Shown here: positions 53,701-64,000 of the stretch, piece by piece
How the letters are laid out: each line of letters opens with the position of its first letter
Position numbering within the stretch: the first letter of the stretch is position 1
Origin: Populus alba
Lineage: Eukaryota; Streptophyta; Magnoliopsida; Malpighiales; Salicaceae
DNA: 64,000 nt
Reading direction: 5' to 3'
Assembly: GCF_005239225.2 (NCBI RefSeq)
Contig: NC_133287.1
Span: forward strand, 1,469,493 to 1,533,492
Position numbers and translations under genes: made by a program
The notes under the pieces: model-generated
What the model was told of the DNA's origin: nothing
The model's database searches: none
Seen by the model: the letters and a program-made list of their open reading frames with translations, nothing else

Positions 53701-54191
53701 AGTGGCTGATAACTAGGGATGTTTGTTAAGCTTTCTCATGTATTTAAAGACATGCAGTTAATGAAATACTCACTGAGACATTTTATCAAACACCTTGTGT
53801 GTAATTCGTGTTCTTCAATACCAGCATTGTTGTTCTTGATTGTGCATCCCTTCACCTGCACAAAACACAGCAACACAATTGTCAACAGATTCTCATTTCC
53901 ATATTTCAGGCAGGACCACTGTTCAAGGACAGAAGTAAATTTACAGCTATGGCGGATCCATTGCTAGAAGGAAACTACCAGCAAAAGAGTCTATATCAAG
54001 CTCTAGCAATTGCAGCAATGTGTCTCCAAGAGGAAGCTGACACCAGACCTTTGATGACTGATGTTGTAACTGCACTTGAGTTTCTTGCGGGGCCAATTGA
54101 GGAGGAAAACGCTACATTGTCATCAACTGGAAGTATCCATCATGTCAACTCTGTAACAGAAGGAAATGTGAAGCAAGAGTTAGAGCCTTAG
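47773..54191 (+). CDS. RLCK-VII (PBL-type) Ser/Thr kinase, copy 1
   Basis: Receptor-like cytoplasmic kinase of the PBS1-like group, usually linking cell-surface receptors to immune or developmental signalling. Five exons: 47773-47902, 47994-48136, 48308-48497, 48674-49065, 53910-54191, giving 378 residues. It starts [10 protein letters not shown]; the Cys pair may be palmitoylated, but there is no Gly2 for myristoylation. Gly loop GEGGFG at 74-79, catalytic Lys96 in HVAVK, YRDFK at 192-196 with Asp194, DFG at 212-214, then [11 protein letters not shown]. The last exon holds subdomain XI ([10 protein letters not shown] and [17 protein letters not shown]). Intron 4 is 4,844 bp because a copia element lies in it; without that it would be about 104 bp. 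The kinase is otherwise intact. Confidence 0.92.
49153..49524 (+). repeat. 5' LTR
   Basis: Begins TGTTAGACAATTGAC and ends AATTGTCAACA. 372 bp, identical to the 3' LTR apart from one base. Confidence 0.97.
49526..49537 (+). other. Primer binding site
   Basis: TGGTATCAAAGC, one base after the 5' LTR. It differs at one position from the usual TGGTATCAGAGC complementary to initiator tRNA-Met. Confidence 0.9.
49588..53521 (+). pseudogene. gag-pol: copia gag-pol, frameshifted
   Basis: Polyprotein of the element. In order: UBN2/gag-like region from [11 protein letters not shown] (start 49588), zinc knuckle [14 protein letters not shown] near 50409-50450, protease [10 protein letters not shown] near 50566, integrase zinc motif (LWHKRFGH to CETC) near 50957-51072 and its Asp/Glu core to about 51480, reverse transcriptase with YVDDM near 52553, and RNase H with YTDSDWGG and [12 protein letters not shown] near 53045-53190. 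The frame is broken at about 51790, 51842, 52051 and 52819. The last three lie in runs of four A. As assembled it cannot encode one continuous polyprotein; the upstream open stretch in the LTR is not part of gag. Confidence 0.9.
53507..53515 (+). other. Polypurine tract
   Basis: AAGGAGGAG directly before the 3' LTR, the plus-strand priming site. Confidence 0.85.
53516..53887 (+). repeat. 3' LTR
   Basis: 372 bp, one base different from the 5' LTR. It is followed by the GATTC target duplication, then the kinase intron 3' end. Confidence 0.97.
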
Positions 54192-55039
54192 GTAACACTC
54201 CAATTTGTCTAACATAATATATATTATGTTAGGAAAATTGAAAAAGAATGAAAGAAATGACCATTTATTACAGGAAAGAAAGAAGATGGCAGCAGTTTTT
54301 GGCAGAAAAGCCATTTGACAATGAAAGCTGCTGGAGGAAAAACTTATATAGGTTTGGCTTTAAAGCTCATGACATGGCTTGTATTGGTGGTTTCAGACGT
54401 GTTCAATTTGGTCCCTATGGTTGGAAAATAACTAATGAAATGAACAAAGTTTTATAATTTTCCATAGGGGAATGAAAATTGGAGTTGGAAAATGGAAAAC
54501 ATTTTCTATTACTGAACACATACTCAATGTGTCCTGTAGAAACCGAAAGCTCATCCTAGAATTCCTGGTGTATGAGAAATGTGTATATCGCCCTGTAACT
54601 ATAATTTGCAGCCCACATCGTTACTGTATTTCATAGATTTGTAAAGATATATGGCATCTATTTATGAATGATTGGCCTGGGTTGACCCCACGATCCAAAG
54701 ATCCAGGCCTTTTTCTCAGTCAGACTCCAGGTCGGATCTGACAGCTATGGTAAGAACTATGACATGGTGGCATGGCATTCAACATATATATCAGGAATGA
54801 TATTTGCTAACCTTCCAATCTGGTATACTCAACATATAATGCACTGCAGATGCTCTAAAACCTTACCGAAGTCAACCTATCAATGTCCTATCGGTGCTCC
54901 ATGAAGTGATATATATATATATGGATGAAGCATACAGGTTGAAAGCATTAGCTGCTCCATGAATAGGAACACAATCCTAATTATCAACAACATTCCTTTA
55001 AATCATCTTGCATAGATAACTACCAGCTTAGAGAGGTCA
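54192..55039. other. Kinase copy 1 3' flank
   Basis: 3' UTR and flank, diverged from the flank of copy 2 (phrases near 54800-54960 recall 58330-58490). An open stretch at 54248-54457 is not recognisable as a protein. Confidence 0.45.
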
Positions 55040-55215
55040 GAAAGCATGGCAGCTCTCCTGCATATCCTTCAAATCATCCTTCAGGATTCTATGACTGAAC
55101 CCAGGAATCCTACTGAGCCTATGTCTGTCAGCAACTTCCAGAGCTAGACAGATATTTGGAAAGAATCTGCTGCTGCCAGTTCCCTTTTCCTTTTCAATTC
55201 ATAGCTAAAGACTAG
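55040..55215 (-). pseudogene. Orphan 3' fragment of the gene at 58.7-59.1 kb
   Basis: Aligns with about 58690-58890 (shared CATCCTTCAGGATTCTAT, CTACTGAGCCTAT and similar). It covers only the C-terminal third of that gene, has lost its stop context and contains indels. It marks the far end of a tandem duplication unit. Confidence 0.8.
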
Positions 55216-56133
55216 AAAAACTACCCTCTTCTAGTTTATAAAACTCCAATAGGTCTTGGATTTTTGAAAAATTATTGTAAGAACTCGGATCATTATGAGT
55301 TCATGCTTACAAAATGATGGGTCCTATAATCATTTTAAGGTGGATCCTATTTAATTTATATGTGTGGATTCGATTAGAAAGTTCCTAATATTTTCTTGTA
55401 ATAATTGTCAATGAAATTTTATTCTAGAAAATGAATCATGCATAATTATAAAACCTGATCCGATTTATAACCTAACTTAAAAGTCAAGTCATGGATTAGA
55501 GAACATCAACTTAAGCTGACTTAGATTAATTCAAAAAGCCTTGTTTGAAGTTTTTTTTCAAAAAAATCTTAAAACTATCTCATTTTGAATTATTTTCTTT
55601 TTAAAAAAAAAAAAAAAAAGAAAGTGAAGTCAAGTCTCCCTAGGTTTTAATTAGGACAAACATGTTAATTGGATTAACTCTCACCCTATTCAACATGAAA
55701 CCCGAACCGAGCAGGCCCGAGTTAGCAGCTCACTAGGTTGACCAGCCAGCTGAGTTTAATAATTAAAAAAAGGTGGTTTATGAACAGGTTCCCATGGTGG
55801 TGCCCTGTCAGCATTTATCTTAAGCCATGAGCAAGTACTAATTATAGGAGGGAATAGGTTAAAAGTTAGCTAAGCAGAAACCAAGAAAACCAATTACTAG
55901 TTGGGAGCAAGAGGCTGACAACTAGACTAACAAACAATTTCAGAATCCAATGGTTCTGGTGTTAAATTTTACAGTAAAAGCTAAAAATGCTGTTACCAAA
56001 AGAACTCAATTCCTATCTAGTTTAATGGATACATAAATAGGTTTCCATGATGGGATTGAATCCTCTTACCTCCAACAAGGTACCTAGCAATACACAAAAG
56101 GGTTAGCAACTTGGCAGGAGGAGAGGGAAGGAA
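55216..56133. other. Spacer and kinase copy 2 promoter
   Basis: AT-rich with a poly-A run near 55602-55619. From about 55780 it resembles the upstream region of kinase copy 1. Confidence 0.45.
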
Positions 56134-57803
56134 ATGAGTCTCTTCTCTTGTTGCAGAATGGAAAAAAATAATTCTTTCAAGGGAAGCAGATCTTCATGGA
56201 ACAGCAAGGGTTATGGAAAACAAGGCAAAACATTGTCAATTGTCGGGAACATGTCTTATAAAATAAGTCTGTCAACGGAATAAAATGTTTTCAAGTCTGA
56301 GATTTTGGTAATAAATAATTAAATGCTAATCATTTCATCATGTTATCAATGTTGCAGCCTCCAGCAAAAGGAAGAATATTAATCAGGTTTTCACATTTCG
56401 TGAACTAGCTGCTGCAACTAGCAATTTCAGTCATCATTGTCTAGTGGGAGAAGGTGGATTTGGAGGGGTGTATAAAGGATACATTGAGAGCATTGATCAA
56501 GTCAGTCTTGTGTATTTTGAGGATATGCATGCCTATGTTTTATCCTAGATCATCTTGTAATGAAATTCTTTTGTTTCGTTCTTCTTATTCTTCTTCTTTT
56601 TCTTCAGATTGTTGCTGTTAAGAAGCTTGACAGGAAAGGATTGCAAGGAAATAGAGAATTCTTTTCTGAGGTCCTTACGTTAAGCATGGTTAAACATCTG
56701 AATCTTGTCAAACTGATTGGCTATTGTGCAGATGGTGATCAAAAACTCTTAGTTTATGAATTCATGGCCAATGGATCTTTGGAAAGTCACCTTCTTGGTA
56801 TGCCCACAAGAATTTTTATATCCTAGGCTAGAAGTTTTACCAAATTCTTTTCTGTTTACATGCCATGTGGCAGCTCAAGCACTGCCTTGATTTAACTTGG
56901 GTTTGAAGTTTTTCTATCTAAATTGTCTCAGTAGATTCTGTACTCATGGTGCTAATATCTTCTGCTTTCCAGATTTACCTGCAGGAAAAGATCCTTTGGA
57001 CTGGAGTACTAGGGTGAAAATAGCTTCAGGAGCAGCCCAAGGACTAGAATATTTGCACGGTGTTGCCGATCCTCAAATCATCTATCGGGATTTCAAAGCT
57101 TCAAATATATTATTAGATGAAGATTTCAATCCAAAGCTGTCTGATTTTGGGCTTGCCAAGTTGGGACCAACAGGAGGGAAGGATCATGTGTCTACAAGGG
57201 TGATGGGTACATATGGCTACTGTGCTCCTGAATATCAAATGACAGGTCAGCTGACAACAAGGTCGGATGTGTATAGTTTCGGTGTTGTTCTTCTGGAGAT
57301 AATTACAGGAAGGAGAGTGATTGATAAGTCAAGATCAACTGAAGAGCAGAACCTAATTTATTGGGTATGTTGATGATTTTTTTACAATCAAGTTGCCAGA
57401 TATCTTTCCTTTCTGCCAGGGTTGTAGCATAGAACACAAGCTGCAAATTTTGAGGTTTTAAGAGTAATTGGGAGTGCAGACTGCAGACCTTTTCATATTG
57501 ATTCACATTTCCATCTTGTAGGCAGCGCCGCTGTTGAAGGACAGAAGTAAATTTACATCAATGGCAGATCCATTACTTGAAGGAAACTACCCAAAAAGGG
57601 GTCTATATCAGGCTCTTGCAATCGCAGCCATGTGTCTCCATGAAGAGGCTGATGCCCGACCTTTGATGGCTGATGTCGTAACCGCACTTGAGTTTCTTGC
57701 CAAACCAACTGAGGAGAAAAAAGCTACAATGGCATCAACAGAAAGCATCCATTATGTCGACTCTGTGAAAGGAGGAAATGCCATGGAAGAGCTAGAAGCT
57801 TAG
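56134..57803 (+). CDS. RLCK-VII (PBL-type) Ser/Thr kinase, copy 2
   Basis: Tandem paralog of the kinase at 47.8 kb with identical exon phases and nearly identical exon lengths: 56134-56266, 56358-56500, 56608-56797, 56973-57364, 57522-57803, giving 379 residues. It begins [10 protein letters not shown] (Cys pair, no Gly2). Gly loop GEGGFG, IVAVKKL with the catalytic Lys, [16 protein letters not shown] and [11 protein letters not shown] are all intact. The last exon carries [20 protein letters not shown]. Intron 4 is 157 bp with no insertion, which shows the original state of the locus. The N-terminal tail diverges most from copy 1, while the kinase core is strongly conserved. Likely functional. 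Confidence 0.94.
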
Positions 57804-58729
57804 TTGTTTTGCAGAAACCAAAAGCTACTTCTACGATTTCAATATCAATATCAATATCAGTATCGTCGATATGCTTAAAGTTCAATGCCCTTTTATATTA
57901 CTGTGCAACTAATTTTACAAACCTCGTAGAAGCTGTGTTTCATAAGTGTAAATATGTAAACGGACTGTTTTCGCCACAGGAAAAAGGTCCAGGCACTAGA
58001 ATTGCAGGAGTGTTGTTCGTTCAGAACATCAGAATGCCAATGTAGATATAATTTATCTGACGATATAAATGCTTGCTCTTCTTTATCAATCTCAGCCTGT
58101 TCATTCAATTAGAAACTACACGATCCAGTTTCTGCTGTACACAAACAACAGTAAAACTTAACTTTACATTGATATTTTTTAATTAATTTAACAGTACTCC
58201 TTACTATGCAATTTTTTAGCAAGCTTTCCACATGTAGTGCTTCACGAAATTTTAATTGAAAATTAAAGTCTGGTATGATCCGGGGAACTATAAAAATATG
58301 ACATGGGGTTTGAAAATAGCAGGAGTGGCTGTTGTTAGCCTCCTAAACTGGTACACACAATATGTAATGCACCAAATTCTTATAAACTCAACCTGTGGAT
58401 GCCATTTCGCAGCTCCAATTATCATCTAAGAAATGCTACTGCATGATGGTAATGTCTGGATGAAGCAAAGCAGGTGAGAAAGCGTAGAAAATAGTAATTC
58501 TAATCAGCTACACATGGCAGGAAATCTACCAACGTGATCCTGTGCTCTTCTCCGAGTCTGACATATTCCCTTAAACGTAAGTCTGATAGATAGATAATTC
58601 TGACTAGAGAGAATCAAGTACAATTGAAGTTGTGGACCTAATGTTATGGGATCAGAAAAAGCATGGCCCAGTGGCTTCACATACCGGCTTAGAGAGGTCA
58701 GAAAGCATGGCAGCTCTTCAAAAGACTGT
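57804..58729. other. 3' flank of kinase copy 2
   Basis: Includes a short imperfect ATATCA run (57839-57860). Convergent 3' UTRs of the kinase and the minus-strand gene probably meet here. No other gene is seen. Confidence 0.45.
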
Positions 58730-59068
58730 CTAAACCTGCATATCCTTCGAATCATCCTTCAGGATTCTATAACTGAACCCAGGAACCCTACTGAGCCTAT
58801 TGCTGTCAGCAACCTCCACGGCAGAACAGATACTTGGAAGGAATCCGCTGCTGCCTCTTCGCTTTTTCCTTTTCCAGCTCATCGTCAAGGACCAGAAACT
58901 AGGCCTTGACTGATCATTACTGGAAGCTACGTTAGCTACCTGCTCTTGAGGTTTCCTTGAACTTGCACATCGGTCTATCTCAAACTTGGAGAAATACTCA
59001 ATCTCTTTCCTCACAAGTGATCCTACTGTACCCCGCGTGCCTATTGCAACCGGAGCTTTTGCAGCCAT
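58730..59068 (-). CDS. Conserved plant protein of unknown function
   Basis: A single-exon frame of 112 residues from MAAKAPVAIGTRGTVGSL. I recall this start as typical of a small plant-specific family without known function. The middle is Ser/Gln-rich. A basic patch (SWKRKKRRGSSGFLPS) precedes the conserved-looking SAVEVADSNRLSRVPGFSYR. There are no membrane segments. An in-frame Met 15 codons upstream (59113) is less likely, because the family-like start is at 59068. Its 3' part was copied to 55.0-55.2 kb with the kinase duplication. Confidence 0.7.
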   Translation of the reverse strand: MAAKAPVAIGTRGTVGSLVRKEIEYFSKFEIDRCASSRKPQEQVANVASSNDQSRPSFWSLTMSWKRKKRRGSSGFLPSICSAVEVADSNRLSRVPGFSYRILKDDSKDMQV

Positions 59069-61758
59069 TTTCTCAGGGAACTTGGTGGTAATGGTACTGG
59101 CTTTATATTGCATAATATAGTAAGATTGAAGTGATGAAGAAGGCTTCTAGTTGCAGAAAGTGGTGGCCCTGTCTCTTTGCCAAAAAATATAATGAAAGGG
59201 TTTGCTTTAAAGTTGAGGAATCTCTCTCTCTCCCTTAAGTTTTTTTTATACAGCTCTTGTCGAACTTCTTTATTAAAGTGTACAGCATGAGATTTAGCAT
59301 AATTGGCGCATTTGATAGGGATAATAGCCATCATGTTCATCCTGTGATTGCAATGAAAGCATATGCATGCTTTACTGATAAATATTTTAACCCCTTTGAC
59401 CACTAAAAGGATTTAAAAACTTAGCATTATGAATAGGGTAGGGCATGCAGCATTTGGTCAAGCATACTTCATCTACTAATTCTGTGCTAAAGCTTTACTG
59501 GCAGGGTAAACCATGCCATGCTCTGTGGTTTCCTGGTCATGTTTGTTAGGTTAACCCTCCTTTTCTCATGTCAATGTGATGCACGAGGTTTCAATCAATC
59601 AATCACATACAAATTTATTCTATTTGGAACTCGTGAATAGTCTAATAGATATGTAATTGAATCAGATGGATAGCTTCAAGTCCAATAAGAGGTATAGTTG
59701 TGTCAAACAACTTGTTTGAAGAAAATATGCATAATTTTTTATTCAATAATTGGATCGAGCTTGGATTTGATCATGAGATTCTATAAGATAATTTTGTATG
59801 AGATCAGCTCACTATAGCCGGTTAAGATCAGGATGGTCTTTAAATTAGACTTGGAAGGTGCCGATCTATTATATTTTTTATTTTCTTAATTAGTTTTGGA
59901 TTTTTAGCTTTATTTTCGAGTTTCTATTTGAATTAGAATTCTAATTATTCTCAGGTAGGACCTGCAACATCTGATAAGGGTAAATCATGCTGTGCTCTGT
60001 GGCTTCCTGTCATATTAGTTAGGTTAACCCTCCTTTTCTCATGCCCAAGTCAGAGGGGAAAAGGTTTTTTTTTTCACGAACTTGCTAGGTAAATTACTTG
60101 AAGTGGAATTTAGGTATGGTGTCATAGGTGGTGGTGTCGATTTCCCTCCCTTCTTTCGCTTTTGTGCACTGAGCGCGTTATGTGAAATGGCGACAAATCA
60201 TATCTTGATTTTGTAAAGGAAAAGGACACCTCGACACAGCATTCATAATAAAAGAAAGGATAGATCTTTAATCCAAGGATATTCCTGTGGCTATGATTAA
60301 ACAGTCCTATTTGAGTGTCTTTCAATGTCACTATGGAAGTTTTTTTCTTGCCCCATTATACTCGATTGCGGCATTTGAAGTTCAAATCAAATTCAACATC
60401 TTGGACGGGACAATTGAGAATAAAGTCTATAGTTTTCTGAGATGGAATGTCTTTCTTCTACAGGTTTTTGGGAACTCAAGTGTCGGTCTATGATAATGTG
60501 AAAGAGAGAACATATGCCAGAGTTTTCTGTCTTTGTTGTGGTTAAGAAAGGGATACAAATTGCCACAAGCTCACTTCTGTCTTCTTTTTTCACCTCAATC
60601 TCTACACCCAATTTAGTGAATTGGCAGCCTTTTTTCTCCTGATCTGAAAAACACGACAATCAAATTTGACCAAGTTAATATCTTTACGGTTCAAATTAAA
60701 ACCAGGCCCAAGTCAAACTCTAGATTATAAGTTTCCGAGTCAATCTGGGGCAAATGGTGGTGAAATCATCCAGAGTGTGTGCATCTCCGTTGTGCAAATT
60801 TCTCTTCTACACGGAACAACTAGTTCCAAGTACAGGTATGACGAATTGCATCATATGTAACCTGTAACGCAGCATTCATCACAAATCTCTCCATGATTTT
60901 CTATCGTGTAGAATAGTCCAAAGTTTTTCTATGATCATAACTTAAGAGACAAGCAACAAGACAGACTACATCATTCCCTTGTCTTTTTGCCTTTTTGAAG
61001 AGCTTCTCTTTCCTGCTTTTGAGTTGTCATTCTCATCAGTCTTCTCGCATAGAATTTTGCATTTCGCAAAAACCAGTCACTTCAAAATAGCTATCAATAC
61101 ACGTCACCAATGAAAACAAAATCCAGAATCATAATCTCTACTGGGGCAAAAATATACCTTCTATCATAATTACAGTAGTAACACAGCGGCCACTCACGGT
61201 TTTCAATATTCTATTTGCTATAGAGTTGTAAACTTGGATTGGATTTTTAAGGCTCTGGGTAGTAAATCCAAGGTGCCGGTTTTTGTCTTCGACACCAAGT
61301 TATCAGCAAGTATGGCATCCAAAAGCTAATCGTTGATTCCAGCGATTCCCTATAAGTAAGCATGACACAAGCACAGAACCCATGGCATACCCACTCCATC
61401 ACAACCCTCTGATCTTAAAGTCTAAAGAGGACTGTACATTAACCAAGCAATCAAGAAACAACCAATGTAACTGCCCAAGTAAACTCAGAATTCGGGTCTT
61501 AGAAATGAAAAGGCTGACATAGGTCAGAAAGAGTAAAAGTTCAGAGCAAATGACAAATTTAAATGCTCGCCATTGACAAAATAGGATATTTATTATCTGC
61601 TTGTGTTCATGCAATGAATGACAGAACTTTTTTTTTTTTCCTTGTATGCCTCAAAAATGGATGCTCGCTCACTTCTGTACTTATGGATGCAATTCCTGCT
61701 TTTTTTTTCCTCATGTTTTTTGGTTCATTTTCATTTTCTTGTATTAGTATCCAACTAA
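59069..61758. other. Spacer with a diverged direct repeat
   Basis: An 80-bp segment at about 59500-59580 recurs at about 59975-60045 (shared GTTAACCCTCCTTTTCTCAT). Around 60971-61075 the minus strand reads openly in two frames (one gives NAKFYARRLMRM), which could be a stray terminal exon, but no partner exon is convincing. 61350-61758 is the probable 3' UTR of the next gene. Confidence 0.4.
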
Positions 61759-64000
61759 CTATTGTACACCGGGAAGATGACACGAATACCTTTGCCTCCG
61801 ATGGGAAGCAAGAGCATTTTGGAGAGCAGCATCTACTCTTGCCCCTTCCTGAAACAATGAATCATACAACTTACAGATAAACTGGGATAGGTCCTCTTCA
61901 TCATCATCCCAAAATCCAATAGAACGGTCACCATGCTTCTCAGCATCACTATCTTCCCAATCACTCACTGGACTGGTAGGCTCAGCCTCTTCCTCATCCT
62001 CCTCTGCCTCTTCCTCTCCAATCTCAAACCTCCCATTTTCTAGAACATTGAATTCCCCTGATCCATGGACTAATGTCACTGGCATTTCTACGGGCTCTGC
62101 TGAAGGGCATACAACAGCTTTCGCACCAGAATCCAGAAAGGCCTTTATTAAAGTTTGTGTAGGCCCATATGTCCCTGTGCAAATTATAATCCTGTCCCTC
62201 CACGCTCCAACCTAGGTGTTCACAAGCCAAGAGGAAACTGCATAAATCACTAGAAAAAACAGTATTCTTATCGGCGTTTCTCAACCATTTGCAAGGCACA
62301 ACACGGCAACAAAATTCAAGCAGCAGTTTCTGTGTTAGCCCTTAAGAGTGCCCTGATTTCCCAATCGAGGAAGTCAGGAAGAATAATTATGCTAAGAGAA
62401 ACAGAAACCAAAAGATAAAAATCTAATTATGCTTTATATGACTTGACAATTTGGAAAAACAAAATGGAAAAAGAAGAGACTTTGTGGTTCAATTATTCTA
62501 CAAAATGCAAAAGCTTTATGCCCTTCTGCAGGGTTTGCCCAGTACCTAGAAAAGTAAAAATTATTAAAAATAGGCCAAGGGTAAGGGCACGTCCAGAGAG
62601 CAAACAATTATGAGAAAAACACTGCAGGGCAGACTTTGTCCAAATCACTCCTAACAAAACTCTGATTCAGCAGTGCCACTAGTGGATGTTGGTCTTTTGG
62701 GAATAGTCCAACATTACAAGAGAACCACAGAAGGTGAGTAGTGAATTAATTTGTCAAACATCAACCATTTGTTCATCCAGAATTTAAAAATATGTAGAGG
62801 CAAAAGGAAGACATTGGAAAATCAAGTTTAGGCCAAAACATACCATCCAGCGAACATCTTCAGGTGTCAAGTGCATAGAAGGAACTGTTCTACGAAACAT
62901 ATATGCCCCAATTTCTTGGTCATCCTCCATGACCTTCAGAAAGTAGCAATGAACATTAAAATGGAGACTCATAATTTGGTGTATCCTACTAATAGCGGCT
63001 TCAATGATCTAATAAGAAAAGAAAGAAGTCATTAACACATACTTGTGTCTGTCGTCCTATATAACGATGGATGACATTTCCAACTTGGAAGTATGGTTTA
63101 CAATGAACTAAATCAGCAACAGTTGAAATATTAGCAAGCAGTGACGCAATCTTCCTGTGGCGGCTTCGGTTCATCGACAACAAACTAAATTTAACACTTT
63201 GCAGAAACTTATCAGCAAGATCTCCAGGTTCAGCAACGACAAACACATCATTCTGCCAACTATAGAAACAAGCATTCAGCACATTAGGACAGTGGCTGAA
63301 ACTAAATATCAATAAAAAAATTTGCAAGTCAAACAACAGAGAAGCATGTTCACCTTAATATTGAGCCTGATGAATCATTTTGAAGGGCCAAATGTACAAG
63401 TCCTACTTGTGGCGAATTCTGCAGTTTCTCATGCAATGACCGAACAGGTAAAGAGAGCCGTCTGTGTTTGGGAGACATTGGCGGTGATAAAGCTGTCTTT
63501 CCAGACTGAGCTCCATCCAAGCTTAAAGGTGGGACCATGTCAATTCGGCCAATCCTCTGCAAGCCGAAATCAGGGCTGAATAGGAGCGGGCTTGAGGGGA
63601 AGCTTCCAGTAATTAGAGGTGATGCGAATGGGGATGGGAATGTTCCAGTTGGCACTGTTCTTGCAATTCCAGATGTAGCATGCATGAGAGATAGTCTTAT
63701 TGCATTGCGGGTACAAAATGACTCAAGTGCCCGAGCATGATGCACAACCCTTCCTGAATCAGGACTGTGCAGAGCTTCAACAAGCAGCACCATTCGCCTC
63801 CAACCTAGAGAGGGGCTACTCTCATCTAAAATAGTGAAATACCAAAAGATTTCACATTCAGAAAAAGGGGCATGCCAAATGAGGCAAGCATGAGAAAAGC
63901 AACTTAAGAGAATGTGAGCATCAATACCTGTATTTGATACCTTTGCCTTGGAAAATTGCTGAGATTTCATAACCTCTGAAAATTTTTCGTCATGTTGATA
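61759..64000 (-). CDS. C-terminal part of a phospholipase A I-like protein, 5' end beyond window
   Basis: Five exons on the minus strand: over the right edge to 63928, 63354-63825, 63043-63259, 62844-62933, 61759-62211 (stop at 61759). Phases match throughout. Recognisable segments: SSPSLGWRRMVLLVEALHS, a Ser/Pro-rich stretch (FPSPFASPLITGSFPSSPLL), NDVFVVAEPGDLADKFLQS, then VGAWRDRIIICTGTYGPTQ and SGAKAVVCPSAEP, and an acidic tail (EEEAEEDEEEAEP) ending in DALQN-like helix residues. This matches my memory of the C-terminal region of the Arabidopsis LRR/patatin protein phospholipase A I, a galactolipid acyl hydrolase. The patatin catalytic Ser-Asp lies outside the window, so function is inferred from the tail only. 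Confidence 0.7.

Larger units (their letters stand above)
49153..53887 (+). mobile_element. Ty1/copia LTR retrotransposon in kinase intron 4
   Basis: A 4,735-bp element in the same direction as the host gene. It has two 372-bp LTRs (TG...CA ends), a 5-bp target duplication GATTC at 49148-49152 and 53888-53892, an initiator-tRNA-Met-type primer site and a polypurine tract. Domain order gag, protease, integrase, reverse transcriptase, RNase H is the copia order. The two LTRs differ at one base (C at 49257, T at 53620), so insertion was very recent. Confidence 0.98.

Noticed and set aside
59041..59403. Minus-strand open frame upstream of the small conserved gene
   Set aside because: Different frame from the conserved protein; composition looks non-coding.

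Overview
The window is plant nuclear DNA from a woody eudicot. Long AT-rich spacers, intron-rich genes with GT-AG junctions, a nuclear tRNA-Trp, a plastid-DNA insert and a Ty1/copia retrotransposon all point that way. The repeat style (short MITE-like elements opening with TGTTTGG-type ends) recalls Populus/Salicaceae; that genus-level call is my inference.

Layout. 1-8.6 kb (minus): most of a plant ASPM gene (calponin-homology and IQ domains), running off the left edge. 10.4-11.8 kb: a MITE-like element and a PP2C phosphatase pseudogene interrupted by a plastid atpB fragment. 12.2-13.5 kb (minus): a single-exon BAHD acyltransferase. 13.5-19.5 kb: repeat-rich spacer with a SINE candidate, a 64-bp tandem repeat, a 27-bp inverted repeat, a diverged duplicated block and a CACTA-like end. 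19.5-21.2 kb (plus): four-exon cytochrome P450 of the CYP85 clan. 21.2-25.5 kb: spacer with tandem repeats. 25.5-26.7 kb (minus): mitochondrial PPR336-like protein. 27.8 kb (minus): tRNA-Trp(CCA). 32.1-35.4 kb (plus): 11-exon TOM1-like membrane protein with two GC-AG introns. 38.1-41.1 kb (minus): Derlin-2. 43.5-46.3 kb (minus): mitochondrial cardiolipin synthase. 47.8-57.8 kb (plus): two tandem RLCK-VII kinases, the first carrying a very young copia element in its last intron. 58.7-59.1 kb (minus): small conserved plant protein of unknown function, whose 3' part also survives as an orphan fragment at 55.0-55.2 kb. 61.8-64 kb (minus): C-terminal exons of a protein resembling plant phospholipase A I, running off the right edge.

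The genes are not an operon or pathway. They are ordinary neighbours: mitosis (ASPM), ER quality control (Derlin), mitochondrial lipid and translation (CLS, PPR336), specialised metabolism (BAHD, P450) and signalling (RLCKs). The interest lies in genome dynamics: a young retroelement in an intron that nevertheless has a broken polyprotein, a plastid fragment joined in frame to a dead PP2C, repeated exon pairs inside ASPM, and a kinase duplication that carried along a piece of its neighbour. I saw no clearly new biological system.

Exon boundaries were set by eye from splice signals and reading phase, so each may be off by a few bases.
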